18,582 bases of DNA from Candidatus Sulfopaludibacter sp. SbA3 (GCA_945861255.1 CAMAUG010000038.1:1-18582); one strand, 5' to 3'; counted from the stretch's first letter, positions 1-7,938 are shown. Notes: generated from the letters alone by a model not told the origin. Translations and numbers: made by a program.

Positions 1-49
1 CTGGACGCTGGCAAACTCGAACCGATCTTGGTTACACTGTGTCATAGTC

Positions 50-117
50 AAGGGCCGCTCTCTTTCTCACCGAAACATGTCTTGATACATATGTTTCGGC
101 GTCGGCGAGCGGCCTTT
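50..117. repeat. Nested inverted repeat upstream of the PEGA gene
   Basis: Two nested arm pairs are visible. The inner pair is CCGAAACAT (70-78) with ATGTTTCGG (91-99), a perfect 9-bp match around a 12-nt loop. The outer pair is AAGGGCCGCTC (50-60) with GAGCGGCCTT (107-116), which pairs with one bulged G. The right side is not followed by a long T run, so a classical intrinsic terminator is not clear. It could terminate an upstream transcript, be an operator for the downstream operon, or be a repetitive extragenic element. Confidence 0.55.
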
Positions 118-163
118 GGTTAGCGGCTAGTGTGAGATATCCGGGCTAGAGTAGGAGAGCACA

Positions 164-2524
164 GTGGGGACAGAAGGCGCGAATCCGCTCGAAGAACTGG
201 CTCAGTTAGCACGCCAGTCCGAGGCCGCCGCTACGCTCGACTCCCTGAAACCTGTCTTCGCGCGGCTGGACCACCTGGCGCGGCTCTATCCTGGCGATTT
301 GGACGTCCAGTTAGGCGTTGACGAGCTGAAAGCGAAGGTAGTGGAACGCGGGAAAGCGCTGCGGCAGGCGGCACCCGCCATTCCATCCGCGCCGCCCGCC
401 CCTTTGCCGGAGGGCGCCAAGAGCAGAGCGCCGGAGGCCGGCAGCGTTCCCGCACGGGTTCCGGAGCCGAAGGCCACCGCGCCCGTGCTGGACACCACCA
501 AGACCATCGCGACCCCAACCGCGCGCCTGGCCCACAGACCGGTGCGTTGGAAGCAACCACTGTTCGTGGGCGTCGCGATAGGCCTTCTGGCGTTGATCGT
601 TTTCGCCGGACTTCTGGTCAACCGGGCGCGCCAACGTAATCTGGCGACCGCGCTGATACCGGTGCAGATCGCCACGGTTCCCGCCGGCGCGTCGATTCGC
701 GTAAACAGCGAGCCGCAGTGCACCTCGGACTGCCGCGTTTCCCTACCTGCCGGCGAATACCAGGTGGCGGCGTTTCTGGAGGGCTACGAACCGGCGGCCA
801 TCAGCACCAGGATCGCGCCGGGCAAGCCCGCGACGCTGAATCTGATACTGCAACCGGCGCGGCAATCGATCCGGATTCTGACCGATCTGGCGCAGGGCGG
901 CGTATCGCTGGACGGGCAACCGCCGGCGGAATTGCAGGACGGCCAATTTGTTTTCGAACAGGTCTCGACCGGGCTGCACACGGTGGAAATCACTTCTAAA
1001 ATTGGCGAAGCCACGTTCAACGTACAGATCGCCGACGCGCAAAAACCCGTAGTCTCCGGGCCGATGGCCGTGAAGAACCTGATGGCGGTGCTGGTCTCAA
1101 CGGTGGGCGGCAGCGCGCGCGTGGTGACCAGCAGCGGACCGCTCAAACTCGCTCTTAACGGGCAGCCCCAGGCCGATGCAACGTCGGACGGCGTCGATCT
1201 TACGGGCTACCAACCGGGTGTCGCCGAACTGTTGGTTGGCGAAGGCAAGGACCAGCGCAACATGAAAGAGACGTTCGGTCCGGCGCCCGCGTTGACGGCA
1301 TTTTTCAAGTCCGACCTCAATATTGGGACCTTGATCGTTTCCGCCGGCGATGACGATGTGCGTGTCTTCCTCAACAACAAGGAATATCCGCGACGCACCC
1401 AACGCGGCCAGGTCCGGATTCCCACGATCGGCAAGGTGAACGTGCGCGTCTCCAAGGATGGGTATGAGACAGTCGCTGCGCAGACCGCGGAGGTCAAGAA
1501 AGGCGCCGAGATACGCTTAGAGTTCAAGCTGCAGCCCCTGCCGCGCATGGCCGTTCTGCAAATTCGCGGCGCCACGCCCGGTGTGGAGGTGTTACTCGAT
1601 CAGAAAGCCGTTGGAACCGTGGGCGCCGACGGTGCCTTTACGGACAACGCGGTCGCGCCCGGAGACCATAGCGTGGAACTGCGGAGAGACCAATACCTGC
1701 CCAGACGCATGACGCGTTCATTCCGGGCCGGGCAAACGGTTGCGATCGCCGGCGCGGATGCCGTGCTGACCGCGGCGCTGGGAACGGTGAAGCTTTCGCG
1801 CACTCCCACCGACGCCGCCATTACGTATCGGCGCGCCGACGAGAACGCGGCGCATGAGATGCAAGGCAATCAAGTGGAACTCCCCCCTGGCGCCTACGTC
1901 TTCACGGCCCGCGCACCCGGATTCACCGAGAAGTCCGAACGCGTGCAATTGAACGTGGGAGAAACGCACACTGTAGAGATCGCATTGGCACGCGTGGTGG
2001 TGGCATCCGCCCCGCCTCCGCCGCCGAAAATTGGCGGGATGGCAGATTTCGAGAACGCCGCGGCGTGGACCCAGCAAGGTTCGTTGTGGTCGCACCGGGG
2101 CGGCGGGTTTATTCCGTACAAGCTCACACCCAACGGCGTCTTCACCTTCACCATTGAGCTACTGCGCGGCGGGAACCTATTCCGGGGAGGGCGCATCCGC
2201 TGGGTCTTCCAATACATCGACTCCAAGAACTACGACCTTTTTGAACTCGACCGCAAGAGCCTGTCTTCGAAAGTCATGGTCGACGGCAAGACGTTGGACC
2301 GCGGCAAGTTCGATCACAATCTGAGCGACAAAGAGCGCACATACACGATCCAGATCGATTCACGCCGCGAGCATCTTGTCACCAAAGCGATGACCGCCGG
2401 GCAGTGGAAAACCGTGGACAGTTGGGACGAACAGGATCGCGATTTCACAGCCGGGAAATTCGGGTTCCTGGTCCAGGGTAACGAAGAAATCGGGCTGTCG
2501 GACTTCAAGTTCATGCCGAGGTAG
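164..2524 (+). CDS. Membrane-anchored PEGA-repeat protein with C-terminal beta-sandwich domain
   Basis: The 786-residue protein begins at a GTG with AGGAG at 153-157, six bases upstream. Residues 1-131 are a soluble Ala/Pro-rich region, probably cytoplasmic. Residues 132-152 form one strongly hydrophobic transmembrane segment flanked by basic residues. From about 166 to 608 there are several beta-rich repeats of PEGA type, most clearly 166-230, which has a C186-x3-C190 pair and the 'LPAGEYQVAAFLEGYEP' signature; others lie near 388-457, 463-535 and 539-608. A proline hinge (about 615-622) leads to residues 624-786, which resemble the concanavalin/DUF1080-like beta-sandwich ('GKFGFLVQGNEEIGLSDFKF'). 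PEGA domains are generally extracytoplasmic surface or scaffold modules. No catalytic site is evident. The gene is three bases upstream of the deacetylase, so an envelope role with the next three genes is inferred. Confidence 0.8.
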   Translation: MGTEGANPLEELAQLARQSEAAATLDSLKPVFARLDHLARLYPGDLDVQLGVDELKAKVVERGKALRQAAPAIPSAPPAPLPEGAKSRAPEAGSVPARVPEPKATAPVLDTTKTIATPTARLAHRPVRWKQPLFVGVAIGLLALIVFAGLLVNRARQRNLATALIPVQIATVPAGASIRVNSEPQCTSDCRVSLPAGEYQVAAFLEGYEPAAISTRIAPGKPATLNLILQPARQSIRILTDLAQGGVSLDGQPPAELQDGQFVFEQVSTGLHTVEITSKIGEATFNVQIADAQKPVVSGPMAVKNLMAVLVSTVGGSARVVTSSGPLKLALNGQPQADATSDGVDLTGYQPGVAELLVGEGKDQRNMKETFGPAPALTAFFKSDLNIGTLIVSAGDDDVRVFLNNKEYPRRTQRGQVRIPTIGKVNVRVSKDGYETVAAQTAEVKKGAEIRLEFKLQPLPRMAVLQIRGATPGVEVLLDQKAVGTVGADGAFTDNAVAPGDHSVELRRDQYLPRRMTRSFRAGQTVAIAGADAVLTAALGTVKLSRTPTDAAITYRRADENAAHEMQGNQVELPPGAYVFTARAPGFTEKSERVQLNVGETHTVEIALARVVVASAPPPPPKIGGMADFENAAAWTQQGSLWSHRGGGFIPYKLTPNGVFTFTIELLRGGNLFRGGRIRWVFQYIDSKNYDLFELDRKSLSSKVMVDGKTLDRGKFDHNLSDKERTYTIQIDSRREHLVTKAMTAGQWKTVDSWDEQDRDFTAGKFGFLVQGNEEIGLSDFKFMPR

Positions 2525-2527
2525 AGG

Positions 2528-3244
2528 ATGCCGGACGGTGCGCTGGTGGGAGCGGCTTCGTTGGGTGTGGTGGCGGCGGGTGGACTGCTGGCGCACGCCA
2601 CGCGCGGACGTTCGTCCACAGTGTTTGGCCCTTCGGTGTACCACGGCGATCGGGCGCGCAACGCGCTGGCCCTTACCTTCGACGATGGCCCCAGCGAATC
2701 CACGCCGGCTCTGCTGGATTTATTGGCGCGGCACAACGCCCGCGCGACATTCTTCATGTGTGGAACGAATGTGGAGCGCCTGCCCCACATCGCGCGCCAG
2801 GTGGCCGAGGCAGGCCACGAAATCGGCAACCACAGCGATACTCACCCCCGTTTCGCTTTTCATGCCGCCACGTTCATCGAGCGCGAGCTGACGGCCGCCC
2901 AGGAAAAGATCACGCTGCATACCGGCGTGAGGCCGGTGCTGTTTCGCGCCCCGTACGGCGTGCGCTGGTTTGGGCTACGCCGTGCCCAGCGGCGCCTGAA
3001 TCTCATGGGTGTGATGTGGACCATTATCGCGCGCGATTGGAAATGGCCCGCCGAGCGAATCGGCAGCCTCTTGATAGAGCGCTCCGGCACCGGCGATATT
3101 CTGTGTCTTCACGACGGGCGCACTACGCAGATCGCTCCCGACATTGGCGCGACCGTGGAAGCGGTCCGCTCCGTGTTGCCGGCCCTGGCGCGGAGAGGGT
3201 TACGGTTTGAGACGGTTAGCCAAATTCTATGTCCCCTCAAGTGA
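2528..3244 (+). CDS. NodB-type polysaccharide deacetylase
   Basis: This 238-residue carbohydrate esterase family 4 protein would hydrolyse N- or O-acetyl groups on a glycan, using a metal ion. The NodB motifs are all present: TFDDGP (50-55; catalytic base D52, metal ligand D53), NHSDTH (101-106; metal ligands H102 and H106), RAPYG (140-144), a RDW (169-171) and LHDG (194-197; catalytic H195). Residues 4-22 are hydrophobic and may serve as an uncleaved membrane anchor, placing the domain outside the inner membrane. The start is supported by GAGGT at 2518-2522, which overlaps the stop of the preceding gene. Its 3' end overlaps the ACP gene by 16 nt. Substrate cannot be read from sequence: chitooligosaccharide, peptidoglycan or an exopolysaccharide are all possible. 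The full motif set suggests an active enzyme. Confidence 0.92.
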   Translation: MPDGALVGAASLGVVAAGGLLAHATRGRSSTVFGPSVYHGDRARNALALTFDDGPSESTPALLDLLARHNARATFFMCGTNVERLPHIARQVAEAGHEIGNHSDTHPRFAFHAATFIERELTAAQEKITLHTGVRPVLFRAPYGVRWFGLRRAQRRLNLMGVMWTIIARDWKWPAERIGSLLIERSGTGDILCLHDGRTTQIAPDIGATVEAVRSVLPALARRGLRFETVSQILCPLK

Positions 3245-3501
3245 TCGAACGCGTCATCCAGGTGATCGCCAAGACGCAGCATATTCCGCCCGAGTCAGTC
3301 ACCATCGACAAGACCTTTGAAGATCTGAAGATCGATTCGCTGGACGGCATGAACATTCTGTTCGCCGTGGAAAGCGAGTTTGACATCAGTATTCCGGACG
3401 ACCGCGCACCGTCGATCCGCTCCGTGCGGGAAATGGTGGAAGGCATCGAGGCTCTCTTGGCGGCGAAGGCGACTGCGCCCAGCGCCTCCAGGAACCCATG
3501 A
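3229..3501 (+). CDS. Acyl carrier protein
   Basis: The 90-residue acidic protein has the normal size and helical pattern of an acyl carrier protein. The phosphopantetheine attachment motif is DSLDG with Ser37, followed by the typical helix 'MNILFAVESEFDISIPDD'. It would carry acyl intermediates as thioesters in the cytoplasm. The start lies inside the end of the deacetylase gene and its stop overlaps the next start (ATGA at 3498-3501), so it is translationally coupled on both sides. A location between a deacetylase and a dedicated ketoacyl synthase suggests a specialised carrier rather than the housekeeping AcpP; no fabD, fabG or fabH is present nearby. In content it corresponds to nodF of rhizobia, though ACPs are too short for this comparison alone to prove descent. 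Confidence 0.93.
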   Translation: MSPQVIERVIQVIAKTQHIPPESVTIDKTFEDLKIDSLDGMNILFAVESEFDISIPDDRAPSIRSVREMVEGIEALLAAKATAPSASRNP

Positions 3502-4715
3502 CGAGGCGCGTCGCGGTGACGGGCATCGGTGTAATTGCCGCGCCTGGGCGTACGCGCCCGGAGTTCTGGGACGCGCTGGTACGCGGGGAAAGCGCGATCC
3601 GCCCGATGAGGCTGGTTCCGGAAGGATCTTTGCGTTTTTCCAATGCCGCCGAAGTCTCCAGCTATCGCCCCCAGGACTTTTTCGAAGGGAAGGACGCGGA
3701 CATGCTGGACCGTTTCGCGCAGTTCGCCGTGGTCGCGGCGCGCGAAGCCGTGGCGGACGCTGGGGTCAAGATCACGCCTGAACTAAGCGCGCGCGTTGGC
3801 ATCGTCACCGGAACATCAACGGGCGGGCAGACCAGTGAAGACGATCAATTCCGCGCTCTGTACGCCGACGGCCGATCGCGCATCCATCCATTGACCATCG
3901 CGCGCACCATGGCGAACGCGGGCTCGAGCGCGATCGCGCGCGAGTGGGGAATCAAGGGACCGTCCTACACCATTTCCACGGCGTGCTCGTCGGCGAATCA
4001 CGCCATCGGACACGCATTCTGGATGGTGCGCAGCGGTGCGGTCGAGATGGCCATCGCGGGCGGAGCGGAGGCTCCGTTTTCACTGGGATTCTTGAAAGCG
4101 TGGGAGGCCATGCGGATCGTAGCGCCCGATACGTGCCGTCCATTTTCCAAAGACCGCAAGGGACTAATTCTGGGCGAAGGAGCGGCGATGCTGGTGCTGG
4201 AACCGCTCGCACATGCCCGGGCGCGAGGGGCCCGAGTGTGGGGCGAAATCGCCGGCTTCGGCATGTCCTCGGACGCGCATCATCTCACTCAGCCCTTGGC
4301 GGAAGGCGCCGCGATGGCGATGCGATCGGCGCTCCGCGATGCCGGCGACGCGCCGCTGGAAGCCGTCGGCTACATCAACGCGCACGGAACCGGGACTCTG
4401 GCTAACGACGCAACCGAGACGGTAGCCATCCGTGAAGTCTTTGGCGCGCACGCCGCGAAACTCATGGTTAGCTCCACCAAATCCATGCATGGGCACGCGT
4501 TGGGCGCCGCGGGCGCGCTCGAAGCCGCAGCCACCTTGATGGCGCTCCACGAAGCGGTGTTGCCGCCCACCGCGAACTACAGCGAGGCCGACCCGGCCTG
4601 CGATCTTGACGTCATCCCCAACGTGGCACGCCACGGAATGGAAGTGGAATGGGCGTTGTCGAACTCGTTCGCATTTGGTGGTCTGAATGCCGTGCTCGCG
4701 TTTCGCCGCCCGTAA
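3498..4715 (+). CDS. Beta-ketoacyl-ACP synthase, KAS II type, NodE-like
   Basis: This 405-residue thiolase-fold enzyme would condense an acyl chain with malonyl-ACP. The Cys-His-His triad is intact: C163 in 'TISTACSSANHAIG', H296 in 'NAHGTGTLAND' and H333 in 'KSMHGHALGAAGALEA', with conserved K328. Length equals FabF and NodE (about 400-410). Several stretches, notably 'WEAMRIVAPDTCRPFSKDRK' and 'PPTANYSEADPACDLDV' near the C-terminus, match what I remember of rhizobial NodE, which sets the unsaturation and length of the Nod factor acyl chain with its partner ACP NodF. An AGGA at 3490-3493 precedes the ATG, which overlaps the ACP stop by 4 nt. It is the last gene of the four-gene unit. A housekeeping FabF is the alternative, but no other fatty acid synthesis gene accompanies it. 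Confidence 0.93.
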   Translation: MTRRVAVTGIGVIAAPGRTRPEFWDALVRGESAIRPMRLVPEGSLRFSNAAEVSSYRPQDFFEGKDADMLDRFAQFAVVAAREAVADAGVKITPELSARVGIVTGTSTGGQTSEDDQFRALYADGRSRIHPLTIARTMANAGSSAIAREWGIKGPSYTISTACSSANHAIGHAFWMVRSGAVEMAIAGGAEAPFSLGFLKAWEAMRIVAPDTCRPFSKDRKGLILGEGAAMLVLEPLAHARARGARVWGEIAGFGMSSDAHHLTQPLAEGAAMAMRSALRDAGDAPLEAVGYINAHGTGTLANDATETVAIREVFGAHAAKLMVSSTKSMHGHALGAAGALEAAATLMALHEAVLPPTANYSEADPACDLDVIPNVARHGMEVEWALSNSFAFGGLNAVLAFRRP

Positions 4716-4859
4716 CGGCAAACCCACGACACGCGGCCGCATTAAACGAGCGATCTCGCGTCTAGACCTGGCGATCGTCCGTAAGTGCTCGCTATTGGAA
4801 GGGCATGATCGGAGAGATCGACGAACGGGATTCGGATGGGTGGCGTCAATCGCCGCGTG

Positions 4860-4908
4860 AACCAAAAATCAATCGACTTCTTGTCAATATTTTGGTTTTC
4901 CAGTCGAT
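4860..4908. repeat. Interleaved inverted repeats with pseudoknot topology
   Basis: Stem A pairs AACCAAAA (4860-4867) with TTTTGGTT (4890-4897), 8 bp. Stem B pairs ATCGACT (4872-4878) with AGTCGAT (4902-4908), 7 bp. The arms alternate A-B-A'-B', so in RNA both could form at once only as an H-type pseudoknot, with 4-, 11- and 4-nt connectors. The same island could instead be two overlapping protein-binding palindromes. It stands out as AT-rich within GC-rich surroundings. Confidence 0.4.
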
Positions 4909-5312
4909 GAGACTGCGTGGGACATCGCAGAGAGCACCGGTTCAGGCCAAACCAGGCCGCGACCATTACGGTATTGAAGATGGGGCACTAGCCTGTCATG
5001 CAGGCGTCTGTACTGGACGTCTCTGGCAGCGGCATGCGGTTGCACACTAGATCACCCGTGCCGTGCGGAACTCGTCGAGATCTCGGTGAATGAATCGACA
5101 GTTCGGGGTAACATTTGCCGCTGTGAGCCGGCAGAAGATTCCTACGAGCTGGGCGTACAGGTCTTCGAGACGGCTCCGGCAGCAGAGCGGTCTTAACCGC
5201 GAAGGAATCCGCGCAACTCGCTACCCGCTGCTGGTTTTTCGGCGGATTGTCCATCCGCTTCATGACCTGACCAGAGATTGGCGTGCGCTCGGTTTTCGAA
5301 GCTTACGCATCC

Positions 5313-5321
5313 TGCTAAGAT
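5313..5321 (+). promoter_or_regulatory. Candidate extended -10 promoter of the ACS-type MFS gene
   Basis: TGCTAAGAT at 5313-5321 fits an extended -10 element (TGn plus TAAGAT). The region 17 bp upstream (TTTTCG, 5293-5298) is a poor -35, as is common with extended -10 promoters. Transcription would begin close to 5328-5331, practically at the GTG start of the transporter gene, which has no Shine-Dalgarno sequence. Confidence 0.3.
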
Positions 5322-5330
5322 TGACAGTTC

Positions 5331-6554
5331 GTGCGCCGGCTCCCCGTCATTTCCTGGCTCCCCGTGATTTCAATGATGCTGGTCTCGGTGATCAGCTATA
5401 TCGACCGCAATACGCTGGCGCTGTTGGCGCCCACTATTCTTCGGGAGACGGGCCTATCCGCCGAACAGTACGGTTTCGTGATCTCCGCGTTCTCCATTTC
5501 CTACATGATCGGCAATCCGGTGTGGGGAGCGATTTTGGATCGCATCGGCGTGCGGCATGGCATGATGATTTCGGTCTCGGCGTGGACGGTGGCGTCAGTC
5601 AGCCATGTGTTCGCGACTGGTTTCGGAAGTTTCGCCGCCGCTCGGGCGGTCCTGGGATTCGGCGAAGGCGCCACTTTTCCCGGTTCGATGCAGACCGCCA
5701 CGCGAACGCTTCCGCCGGAGCAGCGCTCGCGCGGCATCGCAGTGTCCTACAGCGGAGGTGCGCTCGGCGCCATCATCACGCCGGTAATCATGACTCCCGT
5801 AGCGGCACTGTGGGGTTGGCGCGGCGCGTTTTGGTTCACCGGCGCCATCGGGGCGGCATGGCTTCTTCAGTGGGCAGTGCTCTCCCGCCGGGAGGATCTG
5901 GCGCGCCCCACTCCGGCCGAGGCCGCCACGAAGCATGCGGGCGGACCCCACTGGACCCACCCACGCACCTGGGCCTTCCTCTGCGCGTACTCGCTGGGCG
6001 CGCTGCCGTTGGGTTTCGTGCTCTATCAGACGTCGCTATACCTGAGCGCGGTGTTGCACCAGAGCCAGATGCAGATCGGAGCGGTGCTGTGGATTCCACC
6101 GCTCGGCTGGGAGGCCGGGTACTTCTTCTGGGGCTGGGTGACGGATCGGTTCACCCGCGGCGGGGCCGATCCGCGTTCCATCAACCGGATGTTCCTTCTG
6201 TGCACGCTGCTAAGCCTTCCCTTGGCGCTTGCTCCGCGGATCGCTTCCGTTCCGCTCACGATGGCTCTGCTGTTTTTCGCGATGTTCGTGACAGCGGGAT
6301 TCATCATCGGCAGCCTGGCGTACGCCAACAGCTACTATTCACGGGCGCATTCGGGTCTCATCGCTGGCTTGTCGGCCGGAAGCTGGTCCGCGATGGTCGC
6401 CGTGGTTATGCCCGGGTTCGGGCGGCTTTTCGATCGCGGCCACTACGCTCTGGCCTTTGACGTGGTGTGTCTGTTTCCGGTGGTTGGATATTTGAGCTGG
6501 CGCTTACTGGACGGAAGCGCTGCGCGATTGGCCCAATCACCGAAGCAAACCTAG
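5331..6554 (+). CDS. MFS transporter, anion:cation symporter (ACS)-like
   Basis: The 407-residue protein has about 12 hydrophobic segments and the marks of the ACS branch of the major facilitator superfamily: 'SYIDRNTLALLAPTI' in the first helix, a motif-A loop 'GAILDRIGVRHGM' (66-78), and 'GFGEGATFPGSMQTATRTLP' in the fourth-helix region. Family members import organic anions such as hexuronates, glucarate or sulfonates with protons; the substrate here is not deducible. The GTG at 5331 is the furthest upstream start, because an in-frame TGA lies at 5322-5324. The alternative is the ATG at 5373. Neither has a Shine-Dalgarno sequence. The gene stands alone on the plus strand, 121 bp ahead of the SGNH gene, with no catabolic gene next to it to hint at the substrate. 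Confidence 0.87.
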   Translation: MRRLPVISWLPVISMMLVSVISYIDRNTLALLAPTILRETGLSAEQYGFVISAFSISYMIGNPVWGAILDRIGVRHGMMISVSAWTVASVSHVFATGFGSFAAARAVLGFGEGATFPGSMQTATRTLPPEQRSRGIAVSYSGGALGAIITPVIMTPVAALWGWRGAFWFTGAIGAAWLLQWAVLSRREDLARPTPAEAATKHAGGPHWTHPRTWAFLCAYSLGALPLGFVLYQTSLYLSAVLHQSQMQIGAVLWIPPLGWEAGYFFWGWVTDRFTRGGADPRSINRMFLLCTLLSLPLALAPRIASVPLTMALLFFAMFVTAGFIIGSLAYANSYYSRAHSGLIAGLSAGSWSAMVAVVMPGFGRLFDRGHYALAFDVVCLFPVVGYLSWRLLDGSAARLAQSPKQT

Positions 6555-6675
6555 CCACGATCCCGCCCCGCCACATCCCGGCCCCACGTGCTGCTCAGGC
6601 GTCGAAGCCGATGTCGAATGTCCGTGGCGGCGAAACAGCTCGCCTACTGGGCAAGCGGCGTTCTAACATGAACTG

Positions 6676-7914
6676 ATGCAGCGGAAATCAACATGGGCTA
6701 TTTACGGCATCGCGATCCTGGGGTTCTTCATGCTGATGGAGGGTTTGTCTTATGCGGGCCTCTTCGCTTTGCGAACCGCCGCGAAGATCGAATACCGTAC
6801 AAACCCTACGCGTCTATCCACTGAGCAGAGGAGCTTGATTGAGAACGTTGTGCGACGCTGGGGAGTCAACGTCGGCATGGACGCCGAATTGGGTTGGACT
6901 TTGGCGGAGAGCAACTCCGCAGGCATGAGAGACGACCAGGAACATCCTGCTTTTCCAAAATCGGATATGCTGCGGATCTCGGCATTCGGGGATTCCTTTA
7001 CATTTGCCGCTGATGTGGATCTCGCCCAGAGTTGGGGTAAACAAGTTGCATCTGTGAATCCGTCGCTTGAAGTGCTGAACTACGGCATGGGCGGTTACGG
7101 CCTTGATCAGGCGTACCTGCGGTATCGCCGCGTTGCGACAGAGTATCATCCGCACATCGTCTTCATCGGCTACATGTCGGAGAACATCGCGCGCAACGTC
7201 AACGTCTATAGAATTTTCTACCTGCCGGAATACGCAACCAATATTCTTACTAAGCCTCGTTTTCAGGTTAAGGACGGGCGCTTGTCCCTCTTGAAAAACC
7301 CCCTTCCCACCCGAGAAGATTATGCAGCCCTTCTCCGCGACGACGAAGCTGTGCTGAGGCGGCTGGGGACCAACGATTATCACTACCAGATGAATTCAAA
7401 CGCCGGCGCCCTCGACTTTCTGGCGACCGTGCGTTTTTCCAAGTTGTTCTACCGGGGAATCAATTCGAGACTGCTGCACCCGATCTTTAAGTCTGATGGA
7501 ATGTACACCGTTAACTCGGAAGCTTACGACGTTACGGTCCATATTTTCGACGCTTTCTATCGGGATGTGCTGAACAACGGCGCCTTGCCCGTTATCGTGG
7601 TCTTTCCAGACATCTCCGATCAGAACCGCAACCGTCAGGGAAAGCCGCGGCGGTACACTCCATTAATCGATAATTTCCGTTCCAAGGGATACCGTTTCAT
7701 CGATCTATTGGACGCGATCCAGGCGGAAGAGAGCAGGTATGAGATTAGCGAGCTCACCAGTAAGACGTTCGGCCATTTTTCCGCGCTCGGCAATCAGATC
7801 ATCGCCAAACATCTGGTGACCCAACTCGGGAGCTTTGGCCTGACGGACGTTTCCAAGGTGCAGGACGCAAGAGACCGGGAACGCGCGCGCCTGGGCGTGA
7901 ACCAGTCTAATTGA
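6676..7914 (+). CDS. SGNH/GDSL-type hydrolase-like protein, membrane-anchored
   Basis: The 412-residue protein starts with a hydrophobic helix at about 8-30, a signal anchor or signal peptide, so the rest is probably periplasmic. SGNH blocks are visible: GDSF (105-108, nucleophile S107), 'NYGMGGYGLDQ' (135-145, block II Gly), N170 in 'FIGYMSENIARN' (block III) and 'GHFSALGN' (366-373, catalytic H367). The usual Asp two or three residues before that His is absent; F365 and T364 occupy these places. Related proteins modify or remove acyl groups on polysaccharides, and some lack the Asp. The base composition is visibly lower in GC than the flanking genes, a possible sign of transfer. The ribosome binding site is weak. 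It lies just before the 3' end of a tRNA-Leu on the other strand. Confidence 0.75.
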   Translation: MQRKSTWAIYGIAILGFFMLMEGLSYAGLFALRTAAKIEYRTNPTRLSTEQRSLIENVVRRWGVNVGMDAELGWTLAESNSAGMRDDQEHPAFPKSDMLRISAFGDSFTFAADVDLAQSWGKQVASVNPSLEVLNYGMGGYGLDQAYLRYRRVATEYHPHIVFIGYMSENIARNVNVYRIFYLPEYATNILTKPRFQVKDGRLSLLKNPLPTREDYAALLRDDEAVLRRLGTNDYHYQMNSNAGALDFLATVRFSKLFYRGINSRLLHPIFKSDGMYTVNSEAYDVTVHIFDAFYRDVLNNGALPVIVVFPDISDQNRNRQGKPRRYTPLIDNFRSKGYRFIDLLDAIQAEESRYEISELTSKTFGHFSALGNQIIAKHLVTQLGSFGLTDVSKVQDARDRERARLGVNQSN

Positions 7915-7938
7915 ACGTGTTCCGCATACTTGATTTAA

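Larger units (their letters stand above)
4716..5330. other. 615-bp intergenic region without a convincing gene
   Basis: Open frames exist on both strands (for example 4805-5050 + and 4988-5263 -), but they are low-complexity translations without recognisable family features, hydrophobic pattern or good ribosome binding sites. Visible content: an AT-rich island at about 4860-4905 with interleaved inverted repeats, a small hairpin GCGGT-ctta-ACCGC at 5187-5200, and an extended -10 candidate just before the MFS gene. It may be a degenerate remnant, a non-coding RNA locus, or simply the control region of the following gene. Confidence 0.5.

Noticed and set aside
4805..5263. Two short frames in the 615-bp gap (4805-5050 + and 4988-5263 -)
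   Set aside because: No recognisable motif, no good ribosome binding site, irregular composition; not enough to call genes.
5321..5326. TTGACA as a -35 element
   Set aside because: No acceptable -10 lies 16-18 bp downstream and it overlaps the transporter start; the extended -10 at 5313-5321 explains the site better.
5090..6460. 456-codon plus-strand frame overlapping the ACS-type transporter
   Set aside because: Arg/Gly/His-rich text without family features; it shadows a clear MFS protein in another frame and only exists because of high GC.
6467..6676. Short plus-strand frame between the transporter and SGNH genes
   Set aside because: Starts inside the transporter gene, has no motif, and its end merely overlaps the SGNH start codon.
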